This document shows, piece after piece, positions 1-9,935 of a stretch of DNA of 64,000 bases; position 1 is the first letter of the stretch, and each line of letters begins with the position of its first letter. The stretch comes from CAVYPR01 sp963770505 (lineage in GTDB: Bacteria > Actinomycetota > Acidimicrobiia > Acidimicrobiales > RAAP-2): assembly GCA_963770505.1 (NCBI GenBank), contig CAVYPR010000006.1, forward strand, positions 1,147,058 to 1,211,057. Reading direction: 5' to 3'. The position numbers were made by a program, and so were the translations under genes. Below the pieces are notes generated by a model. That model had not been told where the DNA came from. It saw only the letters and a list, made by a program, of their open reading frames with translations, and ran no database searches.

Positions 1-131
1 TCGTGCGCCGGCGGTGCGCCGAGGTGGCGGCCGTCCCCCAGCACGGGTCGATCCCCTCGCTCAACGTGGGGGTGGCCGGCGCGGTGGCCTGCTTCGAGGT
101 GGCCCGCCAGCGGGTGGCCGCGAGCGGGTGA
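1..131 (+). CDS. TrmH/SpoU-family RNA 2'-O-methyltransferase, C-terminal end (partial)
   Basis: The window opens inside this gene, so only about 42 codons are visible, reading from base 3 to the TGA at 129-131. The tail contains SIPSLNVGVAGAVACFE, which is the last conserved motif of SpoU/TrmH knotted methyltransferases (family pattern: Pro, then SLNV, then a small-residue helix and an aliphatic-aromatic-Glu end). Enzymes of this family move a methyl group from SAM to a ribose 2'-OH of tRNA or rRNA. The target RNA cannot be told from the tail. The next gene starts about 80 bases downstream on the same strand. Confidence 0.75.
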   Translation, partial: VRRRCAEVAAVPQHGSIPSLNVGVAGAVACFEVARQRVAASG

Positions 132-213
132 GCCGCTCCCCGGTGAGCCGTGTGCGGGACCCGAGTGGGCCCGCTTGCTTGCGCGGCCACCCCGGGGCGG
201 GCATTCTGAGCCG

Positions 214-849
214 GTGACACAACCGTTTCCTCCGCCCCCCGGCCGGCCGGAGGGGCGCCGCGGGGGGGACCGCGTCACACTTTCCCGGGCGCTCGTCCTG
301 TTGGTGGCGGCGGTCGTTGTCGGCGCCGTCTGCCTAGCGCTGGGGGCGAGGCCGGTCACCGACACGGGGAGCGGTGCCGCCGTCACCACGACCACGACCA
401 CGACGGCGCCGTCCCATTCGACCACCACCACGACCACCCTGCGGCCGACCACGGCGGTGAAGGTGCTCGTGGCCAACGGCAGCTCGACGGACGGGGCCGC
501 CACCTACTACACGACAAAGCTGAAGACCGACGGGTGGGGCACCCTGACCCCGACCACAACCACCTCGTCGGCCAGCGCCTCGACCGTCTACTACGCGGCG
601 GGCAACGAGCCCCAGGCCCAGGCGGTCGCCACCTCGCTCGGTCTCGGCGCCTCCTCCGTCGAGCCGCTCAGCTCGGCCGCGCCGGTCTCCTCCACCGCCG
701 GGGCCGACGTGGTGGTGGTGATCGGCCCGGACCTCGGCGGCAAGGTCACGACCACCACCACGACCACCGCCGGCACAGCGGCCACCTCGACAACGAGCTC
801 GGCCACAACCACGACCACCACCACACCGACGGCCACAGCCACCGGGTAG
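214..849 (+). CDS. Membrane-anchored LytR C-terminal (LytR_C) domain protein
   Basis: About 211 residues. A short Pro/Arg-rich cytoplasmic start is followed by one hydrophobic helix (about residues 25-44, core ALVLLVAAVVVGAVCLALG), a Thr-rich linker, a LytR_C-type domain (VKVLVANGSS near its start, VYYAAGNEPQAQAVA and ADVVVVIGPD later) and a second Thr-rich tail. In actinobacteria such domains occur at the end of LytR-CpsA-Psr proteins or alone after one membrane helix, and are thought to act at the cell wall; here there is no LCP catalytic domain. I chose GTG 214 because it keeps the helix near the N-terminus; an upstream TTG at 175 is in frame. otsB follows after 7 bases. Function is inferred only at the domain level. 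Confidence 0.75.
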   Translation: MTQPFPPPPGRPEGRRGGDRVTLSRALVLLVAAVVVGAVCLALGARPVTDTGSGAAVTTTTTTTAPSHSTTTTTTLRPTTAVKVLVANGSSTDGAATYYTTKLKTDGWGTLTPTTTTSSASASTVYYAAGNEPQAQAVATSLGLGASSVEPLSSAAPVSSTAGADVVVVIGPDLGGKVTTTTTTTAGTAATSTTSSATTTTTTTPTATATG

Positions 850-856
850 GGGCGGC

Positions 857-1633
857 GTGGCCGACCTCCCGCCGGTGCTCCGCCCGCTGTGCGAGCACCC
901 CGCCGACGCCGCCCTCTTCGTCGACTTCGACGGCACCCTGGCCCCCATCGTCGACGACCCCGCCGCCGCCCGCCCCCTCGACGGCGCGCCCGAGGTGCTG
1001 GCCGCCCTGGCCCGCCGCTTCGGCCTGGTGGCCGTGGTCTCGGGCCGACCGGTCGCCTTCCTCCTCGAGGCGCTGGACCACCCGCACGGGGTGGCCATGG
1101 CCGGCCTCTACGGCATGGAGGCCGCCCCGCCCGGCGGAGCGGTCGAGACCCGGCCCGACGCCGCGGCCTGGCGGCCGGTGGTGGATGAGGTGACCCGCCT
1201 GGCCCAGGCCGAGGCGGCGCCCGGGGCCGAGGTGGAGCCCAAGGGGCTGACGGTGACCCTCCACTGGCGGCGCCACCCCGCCGCCGAGGGGTGGTCCCGG
1301 TCGTTCTGCGAACGGGCGACGGCCCGGACCGGCCTGGTGGTCCAGCCGGGGAGGATGGCCCTCGAGCTGCGCCCGCCGGTCGCCGGCGACAAGGGCACGG
1401 TGGTGCGGGCCTTGGCCCGGGGCCACGCCGCCGTCGCCTGCTTCGGCGACGACCTCGGCGACCTCCCCGCCTTCGCGGCCCTGGCCGAGCTGGCCGGGAC
1501 CGGGGTGGCCGTGGCCCGGGTGGCGGTGGTCGACCCCGAGAGCCCGGCCGAGGTGGCGCTCGCCGCCGACCTGGTCGTGGACGGCCCCGAGGGTGCGCTC
1601 GACCTCCTGGCCCGCCTGGCCGCCGGCTGCTGA
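857..1633 (+). CDS. otsB: Trehalose-6-phosphate phosphatase
   Basis: 258 residues, GTG start. It removes phosphate from trehalose 6-phosphate, the last step of OtsAB trehalose synthesis in the cytoplasm. The HAD motif I is clear near the N-terminus (FVDFDGTLAPIVDD, with both Asp residues), motif II Ser lies in VVSGRP, and the C-terminal acidic motif is CFGDDLGDLPAF. The length fits single-domain OtsB. The gene converges on otsA, the two stops lying only a few bases apart, so the two steps of the pathway are encoded tail to tail rather than in one operon. Confidence 0.9.
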   Translation: MADLPPVLRPLCEHPADAALFVDFDGTLAPIVDDPAAARPLDGAPEVLAALARRFGLVAVVSGRPVAFLLEALDHPHGVAMAGLYGMEAAPPGGAVETRPDAAAWRPVVDEVTRLAQAEAAPGAEVEPKGLTVTLHWRRHPAAEGWSRSFCERATARTGLVVQPGRMALELRPPVAGDKGTVVRALARGHAAVACFGDDLGDLPAFAALAELAGTGVAVARVAVVDPESPAEVALAADLVVDGPEGALDLLARLAAGC

Positions 1634-1637
1634 GGTC

Positions 1638-3036
<1,399 letters not shown>

Positions 3037-3045
3037 GGCGGGAGG

Positions 3046-3874
3046 CTACCGGGCGCCGGCGGTCCCCGCCCCGCCCTCGCCGCCGAGCGGGGCCCGTGCC
3101 AGGCCGGCCCGGAGCACCTCGACGGCCTGGGGCCGGAGCTCGGCGAGCGGGCGGTTGCGGTGGATCCGGACCCCGAGGTCGACCTGGGCCACCGAGGCCG
3201 TGCCGAAGCGGCTGGCCACGTCGACGAGGAGGCCCAGCTCCACGCCGTAGCCGGGGGCGAGCTCCAGCTTCTCGAGGACCCAGCGGGGAGCCGCCGTCTC
3301 GCCGGCCAGGGGCTGGCGGACCCCGAGCAGGTGGGGGAAGAGGACCTCGAGCAGGGGCCGGGCCATGAGCTCGGTGACCCGCCCCCCGCCCGTCGGGGCT
3401 CCCGTGGAGCGGCCGGTCGTAGAACCCCTTCACCAGGGCCACGTCCTCGGCCAGCAGGAGCGGGCCCAGGAGCCCCGACACGAACCACTCCGAGGTGTTC
3501 TCGACGTCGGCGTCGAGGAAGGCGACCAGCTCGCCCATCGACCCCTCCAGCCCGGCGGCCATGGCGCGGCCCTTCCCGCCCCGGCCGTCGAGGGCCAGCA
3601 CCCGCGCCCCGGCCCGCCGCGCCGTCTCGGCGGTGGCGTCGGCGGACCCGTCGTCGACCACGACGACCTCGTCGACCAGACCCGAGCCGCCGGCCGCCGC
3701 CACGTGGGCCCCGACGACGGCGGAGACGACCGCGCCCACGGTCCGCTCCTCGTCGCGCGCCGGGATGCACACGGAGACGGTCCGGCCCGCCTTGGCGGCG
3801 AGCACACGGGCGGTGTCGAACTCGGACCGATGGAAGGTCCGTGGGCCGTCGGTCATCTCCCGATCATCCCCCAT
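3046..3874 (-). CDS. gpgS: Glucosyl-3-phosphoglycerate synthase (one frameshift as sequenced)
   Basis: GT2-type glycosyltransferase (GT81 group) that makes glucosyl-3-phosphoglycerate from NDP-glucose and 3-phosphoglycerate, precursor of glucosylglycerate or methylglucose polysaccharide. Motifs: VSVCIPARDEERTVG, VVVDDGSADATAE, the metal-binding FLDADVEN and VKGFYDRPL. The frame then changes near 3380 in a G-run (net +1) and continues with LMARPLLEVLFPHLLG, QPLAGE and VDLGVRIHRNRPL, exactly the expected C-terminal half. Start: ATG 3874 or ATG 3856 (preceded by GGGAG), the latter giving the commoner N-terminus. No phosphatase gpgP is seen next to it. Confidence 0.85.
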
Positions 3875-3956
3875 CGCCGCCGTGCCCGTGGACGCGTCGG
3901 CGCGCCCGGCCCCGGGCGCTGATTGACGCCAGGCCCCGGATCGACCACCATGGAGG

Positions 3957-4080
3957 GATCATCCAGAGCGGCTGAGGGACGGGCCCTGCGACGCCGCGGC
4001 AACCAGTGGGACATCGGGATCGAGGCGCGTGAGCGCCGGCCAGGGTCCATCAGGTGCCAATGCCCGACCGATGAGGAGGA
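3957..4080 (+). promoter_or_regulatory. SAM-I (S-box) riboswitch leader
   Basis: The core of the S-box aptamer is readable: GAGCGGCTGAGGGACGGGCC at 3967-3986, then GCGGCAACCAG and AGGTGCCAATGCC downstream. TCATC near 3959 can pair with GATGA at 4070-4074 to close helix P1. The Shine-Dalgarno sequence GGAGGA (4075-4080) directly follows the 3' strand of P1 and lies 5 bases before the ATG at 4086, which suggests that SAM binding blocks translation, although I see no separate anti-SD helix. S-box RNAs turn off genes for methionine or SAM supply, so this leader is strong evidence that the downstream pair serves methionine metabolism. Confidence 0.88.
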
Positions 4081-4085
4081 CACCG

Positions 4086-5336
4086 ATGGACCACGTCACT
4101 GGGCTGCGCTGTCGAGAGTGCGGGCGCGAGTTCCCGGCCGAGGCCCTGCACGTCTGCGACTTCTGCTTCGGGCCGCTGGAGGTCGCCTACGACTACGAGC
4201 GCATCGCCGCCCGGGTCAGCCGGGAGCGCATCGCCGCCGGTCCCCGGACCGATCTGGCGCTACCGCGACCTGCTGCCGGTCGACGACGACGCCCCGGTCG
4301 ACCTGGGCGCCGGCTTCACCCCGCTGGTGCGGGCCGACCGGCTGGCGGCCGAGCTCGGACTGGGCGAGCTGTGGATCAAGGACGACACGGCCAACCCCAC
4401 CGGCTCGTTCAAGGACCGGGTGGTCTCGGTGGCCCTCACCAAGGCCCGCCAGCCTGGGCTTCAAGGTGGCGGCCTGCGCCTCGACCGGCAACCTGGCCAA
4501 CTCGGTGGCGGCCCACGCCGCCCGGGCGGGCATGGCCTCGGTGGTGCTGATCCCCCACGACCTCGAGGAGGCCAAGGTCACCATGACCGCCGTCTACGGC
4601 GGGCACGGTGGTGGCGGTGGAGGGCACCTACGACGACGTGAACCGGCTGTGCGCCGAGCTGACCAGCGAGCACCCCAGCTGGGCCTTCGTCAACGTCAAC
4701 GTGCGCACCTACTACGCCGAGGGCTCCAAGACCCTGGCCTTCGAGGTGGCCGAGCAGCTGGGCTGGCGAGGCCCCCGACCACGTCGTGGTGCCCATCGCC
4801 TCGGGCAGCCAGCTGGTCAAGGTGGCCAAGGGCTTCGACGAGCTGGGCCGGGTCGGCCTGCTCGAGGGGACGCCGGCGGTGCGGGTGTCGGGGGCCCAGG
4901 CGGCCGGCTGCTCGCCGGTGGCCACCGCCTTCGCCGAGGGGACCGACGCCATCCGGCCGGTGAAGGCCTCGACCATCGCCAAGTCGCTGTCCATCGGCAA
5001 CCCGGCCGACGGGTGGTACGCGCTGCGGGCCGTCCGCGAGTCGGGCGGGGCCTGCGCGGCGGTGACCGACGACGAGATCATCGAGGGGATCCGGCTGCTG
5101 GCCCGCACCGAGGGGATCTTCGCCGAGACGGCGGGCGGGCGTGACCATCGCCACCCTGGCCAAGCTGGCCGCCGAGGGGGTGGTCCGAGGCGACGAGCGG
5201 GTGGTGGCCCTGGTCACCGGCCACGGGCTGAAGACCGTCGAGGCCCTCGCGGGGACGGTCGGGCCCGACCGTCACCATCGCCCCCACCCTGGAGGCCTTC
5301 GACGGCGCCGTGGACCTCGACCGGCGGCGGGCGTGA
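4086..5336 (+). CDS. thrC: Threonine-synthase-family PLP enzyme under a SAM riboswitch; six frameshifts as sequenced
   Basis: Reading across three frames restores a full threonine-synthase fold: a zinc-ribbon N-terminus (CRECG and CDFCFG), IWRYRDLLPV, the PLP-lysine motif NPTGSFKDR, STGNLANSVAAHAA, VVPIASGSQLVKVAKGF and KSLSIGNPADG. Net +1 shifts occur near 4245, 4452, 4606, 4769, 5137 and 5266; every segment between is well conserved. Threonine synthase converts O-phosphohomoserine to threonine. The SAM riboswitch in front and the MoaD-like carrier behind suggest a paralogue that instead makes homocysteine from O-phosphohomoserine, using sulfur from the carrier; such a pair (MetM/MetO, as I recall) is known from Streptomyces. 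As written the gene is not translatable; either it is newly dead or the assembly is wrong here. Confidence 0.8.
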
Positions 5337-5394
5337 CCGGCGCCACGGCCGCCCCGCCCGGCGTGACCGGACCGACCACTGAGGAGGAAGCCCG

Positions 5395-5669
5395 ATGACC
5401 GTGTCCGTGCGGATCCCCACCCAGCTGCGCACCCTGACCGGCGGGGCCGGGGAGGTCCAGGTCGAGGGGTCGACCGTGGGGCAGGCCCTGAAGGCGCTCG
5501 ACACGGCCCACCCGGCTTCGCCGAGCGGCTGTTCGACGAGGACGGGGCCCTGCGGCGGTTCGTCAACGTCTTTCTGGCCGACGAGGACGTCCGGTTCCTC
5601 GAGGGCCTGGCCACCCCGGTGGCCGACGGGCAGACGCTGTCGATCGTGCCGGCGGTGGCCGGGGGCTGA
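5395..5669 (+). CDS. MoaD/ThiS-type sulfur carrier ending in Gly-Gly (one frameshift as sequenced)
   Basis: About 91 residues: VSVRIPTQLRTLTGGAGEV, then VGQALKALDTAHP, a net -1 break near 5513 (a missing G in CCCGG), then GFAERLFDEDGALRRFVNVF and a C-terminal VPAVAGG. This is a ubiquitin-like MoaD/ThiS fold with the free GG tail that is adenylated and turned into a thiocarboxylate. It starts 58 bases after the PLP enzyme and has a GAGGAGG-like RBS (5381 region), so both are under the SAM riboswitch. It is probably the sulfur donor for that enzyme rather than a molybdopterin subunit, since no moa gene is nearby; this role is inference. Confidence 0.8.
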
Positions 5670-5722
5670 CTCCCGGGGCCGAGCCGGCGCGGTTGCGCGC
5701 GTCGGGCCGGCGTGGTTTGCTG

Positions 5723-5749
5723 TTAGCACTCGATGAACGAGAGTGCTAA
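5723..5749 (+). promoter_or_regulatory. CIRCE element (HrcA operator) upstream of groEL
   Basis: Perfect 9-9-9 inverted repeat: TTAGCACTC, 9-base spacer, GAGTGCTAA. It lies 72 bases before the groEL ATG. CIRCE is the DNA site of the heat-shock repressor HrcA, so this groEL should be released on heat shock or when GroEL is busy. Confidence 0.97.
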
Positions 5750-5821
5750 CGGACCCGCTAAGGTGTCCGCTAGGCAGCGGGCCGGCCGTGGGGGTCGGCA
5801 TACCAACGGAGGACAGTGCAC

Positions 5822-7441
5822 ATGCCCAAGCAGATCGCCTTCGACGAGGAGGCCCGGCGGTCCCTCGAGACCGGCATGAACAAGCTGGCCGACGCCGTCC
5901 GGGTCACCCTCGGCCCCAAGGGCCGCAACGTCGTGCTCGACAAGAAGTGGGGCGCCCCCACCATCACCAACGACGGCGTGTCGATCGCCAAGGACATCGA
6001 TCTCGAGGACCCCTTCGAGAGGATCGGCGCCGAGCTGGTGAAGGAGGTGGCCAAGAAGACCGACGACGTGGCCGGCGACGGCACCACCACGGCCACCGTG
6101 CTGGCCTGGGCCATGGTCCACGAGGGGCTGCGCAACGTGGCCGCCGGCGCCAACCCGATGTCGCTCAAGAAGGGCATCGAGGCCGGCGTCGAAGAGGCCG
6201 TGACCTCCATCCACGGCATCGCCCGCGAGACCGACTCCAAGGAGCAGATCGCCCAGGTGGCGTCGATCTCGGCCGCCGACAACGAGATCGGCGGGATGAT
6301 CGCCGAGGCCATCGACAAGGTGGGCAAGGACGGTGTGATCACCGTCGAGGAGTCCCAGACCTTCGGGATGGACATGGACCTCGTCGAGGGGATGCGCTTC
6401 GACAAGGGCTACATCTCGCCCTACTTCGTGACCGACCCCGAGCGCATGGAGGCCGTCCTCGAGGACGCCTACGTGCTGCTGGTCGGCTCCAAGATCACCG
6501 CCGTGCGGGACCTGCTCCCCATCCTCGAGAAGGTCATGCAGTCGGCGAAGCCGCTGGTGATCGTGGCCGAGGACGTCGAGGGCGAGGCCCTGGCCACCCT
6601 GGTGGTCAACAAGATCCGCGGCACCTTCAAGAGCGTGTCGGTCAAGGCCCCCGGCTTCGGCGAGCGGCGCAAGGCGATGCTGCAGGACATGGCCATCCTG
6701 ACCGGCGGCCAGGTCGTCACCGAAGAGGTCGGCCTGAAGCTCGAGAACGTCGGCCTCGACCTGCTCGGCCGGGCCCGCAAGGTGGTCGTCACCAAGGACG
6801 AGACCACCATCGTCGAGGGCGCCGGCGAGGAGTCCGACATCAAGGGCCGCATCAACCAGATCAAGGCCGAGATCGAGAACACCGACTCCGACTACGACCG
6901 GGAGAAGCTGCAGGAGCGGCTGGCCAAGCTGTCCGGTGGCGTGGCCGTCATCAAGGTCGGCGCGGCCACCGAGGTCGAGCTCAAGGAGAAGAAGCACCGC
7001 ATCGAGGACGCCGTCTCCACCACCAAGGCGGCCATCGAGGAGGGCGTGGTCCCCGGCGGCGGCGTCGCCTTGCTGCGGGCCCAGGCGGCCATCCTCGGCC
7101 GGGCCGAGAAGCTCGAGGGCGACGAGGCCACCGGGGCGCGCATCGTGGCCCGGGCGGTCGAGGAGCCGCTGAAGCAGATCGCCGTCAACGCCGGCCTCGA
7201 GGGCGGCGTGATCGTGGAGAAGGTCCGGGGCCTCAAGGGGGCCCACGGGCTCAACGCGGCCACCGGCGACTACGGCGACCTGTTCAAGGACGGGGTCATC
7301 GACGCCGCCAAGGTGACCCGCTCGGCCCTGCAGAACGCCGCCTCCATCGCCGCCCTGTTCCTCACCACCGAGGCGGTCATCGTGGACAAGCCCGAGGAGC
7401 ACGCGCCGGCCATGCCGGGCGGGGGCATGGAGGACTTCTGA
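5822..7441 (+). CDS. groEL: 60-kDa chaperonin GroEL
   Basis: 539 residues; ATG 5822 has GGAGGA (5808-5813) 8 bases upstream. ATP-driven folding cage in the cytoplasm. Typical features: LGPKGRNVVLDKKWGAPTI near the N-terminus, DVAGDGTTTATVLA for ATP binding, VEEGVVPGGGVALL-type motif late in the equatorial domain (here IEEGVVPGGGVALL), and a short GGM-type tail (MPGGGMEDF). The tail is not His-rich, so it is the housekeeping GroEL2 type of actinobacteria rather than GroEL1. No groES lies beside it; the upstream neighbour is the MoaD-like gene. It is the longest frame-intact gene directly after the heavily broken 2.8-5.5 kb stretch. Controlled by CIRCE. Confidence 0.97.
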   Translation: MPKQIAFDEEARRSLETGMNKLADAVRVTLGPKGRNVVLDKKWGAPTITNDGVSIAKDIDLEDPFERIGAELVKEVAKKTDDVAGDGTTTATVLAWAMVHEGLRNVAAGANPMSLKKGIEAGVEEAVTSIHGIARETDSKEQIAQVASISAADNEIGGMIAEAIDKVGKDGVITVEESQTFGMDMDLVEGMRFDKGYISPYFVTDPERMEAVLEDAYVLLVGSKITAVRDLLPILEKVMQSAKPLVIVAEDVEGEALATLVVNKIRGTFKSVSVKAPGFGERRKAMLQDMAILTGGQVVTEEVGLKLENVGLDLLGRARKVVVTKDETTIVEGAGEESDIKGRINQIKAEIENTDSDYDREKLQERLAKLSGGVAVIKVGAATEVELKEKKHRIEDAVSTTKAAIEEGVVPGGGVALLRAQAAILGRAEKLEGDEATGARIVARAVEEPLKQIAVNAGLEGGVIVEKVRGLKGAHGLNAATGDYGDLFKDGVIDAAKVTRSALQNAASIAALFLTTEAVIVDKPEEHAPAMPGGGMEDF

Positions 7442-7515
7442 GCCGTCGCTGACGGGCCCCACCCGGCCCGTTCGGGTGGGGGGGGCCGCCGAGCGGTCCC
7501 CGATGTTCGAGGTTG

Positions 7516-7545
7516 ACCGAGGGGCGCCTGGTGGCGCCCCTCGGT
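7516..7545 (+). terminator. Strong hairpin after groEL
   Basis: A perfect 13-bp stem (ACCGAGGGGCGCC / GGCGCCCCTCGGT) with a 4-base loop, 75 bases after the groEL stop. No T-tract follows, as is common for actinobacterial terminators. A second, weaker CCCCACCCG / CGGGTGGGG stem lies at about 7459-7485. Confidence 0.7.
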
Positions 7546-7598
7546 CGCGCACAGCCGGGTCTTTCCCCCGGGGTCCGGGGGGTCCCTAAGCTGTCGGC

Positions 7599-8300
7599 GT
7601 GGCGCACCCAGGCGATGACCCCGTGCTCGAGCCGTCGGAGGGCTGGGGTGTCCTCCATCTGTTCTGCCGGCCGGGCCTGACCGTGGACCGGGCAGAGGTG
7701 CTCGCCGCGGAGGAGGCCGCCCGCAAGCACGGCAACCAGGTGGTGGCGGCGGCCATGCTCGGCCACAAGGCGGACGTCGGCCTCATGGTGCTCGGACCGG
7801 ACCTGTGGAGCCTGCGGGCCTTCCAGACCGGGATCCAGGCGGCCGGCCTCGAGCCGGTCGACTCCTACGTCTCGCTCACCGAGCTGTCGGAGTACGCGGC
7901 GGGCATCCCCGAGGAGATGCGGCAGGCCCGCCTCTTCCCCCAGCTGCCCCCCGAGGGCCTGCGCGCCTTCTGCTTCTACCCCATGTCCAAGCGCCGGTCG
8001 GCCGACCGCAACTGGTATGCACTCGACTTCGAGGAGCGCAAGGCCCTGATGCGCGCCCACGGGGAGGTCGGCCGCACGTTCCGCGGCAGGGTCCTCCAGC
8101 TGGTGACCGGTTCGACCGGCCTCGACGACTGGGAGTGGGGGGTCACGCTCTTCGGCGCCCACCCCGACGACCTGAAGGAGTGCGTCTACCGGATGCGCTT
8201 CGACGAAGCCTCGACCCACTACGCCGAGTTCGGCCCCTTCTACACCGGGATGGTGGCCGAGCTGGAAGAGGTGCTGGCGGCCACCGGGCCCGCCCGGTGA
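7599..8300 (+). CDS. hemQ: HemQ, coproheme decarboxylase (chlorite-dismutase family)
   Basis: 233 residues, GTG start. It decarboxylates coproheme III to heme b with peroxide, the last step of the Gram-positive heme pathway. The family pattern is intact: FCFYPMSKRR, NWYAL, the LMRAHGEVGR segment, LDDWEWGVTLF and MRFDEASTHYAEFGPFY. It belongs to the heme-synthesis clade rather than the chlorite-detoxifying clade, judged from these motifs and length. Its TGA overlaps the GTG of larE by three bases, so the two are translationally coupled, although no functional link between heme and the nickel-pincer cofactor is known to me. Confidence 0.9.
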   Translation: MAHPGDDPVLEPSEGWGVLHLFCRPGLTVDRAEVLAAEEAARKHGNQVVAAAMLGHKADVGLMVLGPDLWSLRAFQTGIQAAGLEPVDSYVSLTELSEYAAGIPEEMRQARLFPQLPPEGLRAFCFYPMSKRRSADRNWYALDFEERKALMRAHGEVGRTFRGRVLQLVTGSTGLDDWEWGVTLFGAHPDDLKECVYRMRFDEASTHYAEFGPFYTGMVAELEEVLAATGPAR

Positions 8301-9134
8301 GCACCGTCGCCCCGGAGGCCGACCTCGAGCACCTGCGCCACGGGCTGGGCCGGCTCGGGCGGGTGGTCGTCGCCTTCAGCGGCGGGGCCGACTCGGCCTT
8401 CCTGGCCCGGGTGGCCCACGACACCCTGGGGCCCGAGCGGGTGCTCTGTGCCACCGCCGTCTCGCCGTCGCTGGCCCCCGCCGAGGAGGAGGAGTGCCGG
8501 GCGCTCGCCGCCGAGTGGGGGCTGCGCTGGGTGGCGGTGGCGACCTCGGAGATGGAGGACCCCCGCTACCTGGCCAACGGCCCCGACCGGTGCGCCCGCT
8601 GCAAGACGGCGCTGATGGACGTCCTCGGCCCCCTGGCCGGGCGCGAGCAGGCCACCGTGGTCCTGGGGGTGAACGTCGACGACCTGGGCGACCACCGGCC
8701 GGGCCAGCGCGCCGCGGCGGAGGCCGGCGCCGCCTTCCCCCTGGTCGACGCCGGCTTCACCAAGGCGCGGCATCAGGGAGTGCTCCCGGCAGCTCGGCCT
8801 CCGCACGTGGGACAAGCCGGCGGCGGCCTGTCTCTCCTCGCGCATCCCCTACGGCACCCCGGTCTCGCTCGGCACCCTGCGGTCGGTGGCGACGGCCGAG
8901 GCGGCCCTCCGCGGCCTGGGCTTCGCCGAGCTGCGCGTCCGGCACCACGGCGACCTGGCCAGGGTGGAGGTGCCGGTGGACCAGCTGGCCGGGGTGGTCG
9001 AGCGGCGCGAGGTCGTGGTGGCCGCGGTCAGGTCGGCCGGCTACGCCTTCGTCGCCCTCGACCTCGAGGGGTTCCGCTCGGGCAGCCTCAACCGGGTGCT
9101 GGGCTCCATGGTGGGTGTGGGGGAGGGGCGGTGA
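8297..9134 (+). CDS. larE: LarE, ATP-dependent sacrificial sulfur transferase (one frameshift as sequenced)
   Basis: LarE adenylates and sulfurises the biotin-like precursor of the nickel-pincer nucleotide cofactor, giving up its own cysteine sulfur (or using a cluster in some forms). Motifs: PP-loop VVAFSGGADSAFLARVAH, NGPDRCARCKTALMD, and, after a net +1 break near 8765, IRECSRQLGLRTWDKPAAAC, LSSRIPYGTPV and RVRHHGDLARVEVP. The three conserved Cys positions seen (RCARC, AAAC) fit the family. Partners larC and larB lie about 12 kb away on the other strand; larA is not in the window. Starts inside hemQ's stop and ends inside the NIL gene's start. Confidence 0.87.
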
Positions 9135-9370
9135 TACAGGTCCGCGTGAAGATGACCTTCCCCGAGGCGCTCGTGCGCGTGCCGATCCTGGCCCGCATGG
9201 TGCGCCAATTCGACGTCGAGCCCAACATCCGACGGGCCAACGTCGAGGACCACCAGGGGTGGATCGTCTGCGAGCTCGACGGCGAGCCGGCGGCGGTGGA
9301 GGAGGCGCTGGACTGGCTCCGCGGCGAGGGCATCCAGGTCGACCTCCTGGGCGACGTGCTCGAGGGGTGA
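9131..9370 (+). CDS. NIL-domain small protein
   Basis: 79 residues, GTG start overlapping the larE stop (GTGA). The sequence (VKMTFPEALVRVPILARMVR, then ANVEDHQGWIVCELDGE and a C-terminal helix with strand) matches the ferredoxin-like NIL domain found at the end of MetN ABC ATPases and beside sulfur-metabolism ferredoxins. Such domains bind small ligands such as methionine or act as dimer modules. Coupling to larE suggests a role in sulfur delivery or sensing, but this is inference from position only. Confidence 0.75.
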   Translation: MIQVRVKMTFPEALVRVPILARMVRQFDVEPNIRRANVEDHQGWIVCELDGEPAAVEEALDWLRGEGIQVDLLGDVLEG

Positions 9371-9377
9371 GGGCGCC

Positions 9378-9927
9378 TCAGCGGCGGTCGGAGGGCAGGA
9401 ACGAGTAGACGGACATGTCCCGCCGCTCGGCGCCGACCGCCTGCCAGCTGCGGAGCAGCCCCTCACAGCTGTAGCCGGCGGACTCGGCCGTCCGCGACGA
9501 GGCGGTGTTCCAGGGTTCGACGAAGAGCTCGAGGCGGGCCACGCCCACCTCGTCGATGGCCCAGGTGCTCAGGGCCCGCAGGGCCTGGCTCGCCGCCCCG
9601 CGGCGCCGGGTCGCCGGCAGCACCCAGTACCCGACCGAGGCACGACCCAGGTCGAGGTCGCGCCGTCCACAGCCCGATCGACCCCAGCCCGTCGCCGCCG
9701 GCCGCGTCGGCGATGACGAAGGAGAAGCCGAAGCCGTCGGCCAGGCGGCGCCGTTGGCGTTCGACGTAGGCCAGGGCCGCCTCCGGGTCGCCGCCGGCGG
9801 GCACCGTCGAGATGAGGGGGATCAGGGGGTCGGACGAGGCCTCGACGACCATGGGCACGTCGCGGCGCTCGAATCTCCGCAGCAGGAACGGCCCGGCGCA
9901 GAGCTCCGGCAGGTTGTCGGGCGGCAC
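9378..9927 (-). CDS. GNAT-family N-acetyltransferase (one frameshift as sequenced)
   Basis: About 182 residues after correction. N-terminal half: FLLRRFERRDVPMVVEASSD and GFGFSFVIADAAGGDGLGSI in one frame; near 9655 the frame shifts (+1) and continues with ASVGYWVLPATRRRGAASQA (acetyl-CoA loop, here RRRGAA), LELFVEPWNTASSRTAESAG and the last strand. This is the RimJ/RimL type (Acetyltransf_3) that acetylates N-terminal or small amines; the substrate is unknown. GTG 9927 is the chosen start; the small Cys protein ends 8 bases upstream, so they form an operon. Confidence 0.75.
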
Positions 9928-9935
9928 GTCCCCGT

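Noticed and set aside
370..849. Thr-rich ACC/ACG runs as a tandem DNA repeat or phase-variable tract
   Set aside because: Codon order varies without a fixed unit and the frame stays open; it is ordinary Thr-rich linker in an exported protein.
5723..7552. 609-codon ORF antisense to groEL
   Set aside because: Repeated Gly/Leu/His/Asp pattern is the mirror of groEL codons; no fold seen.
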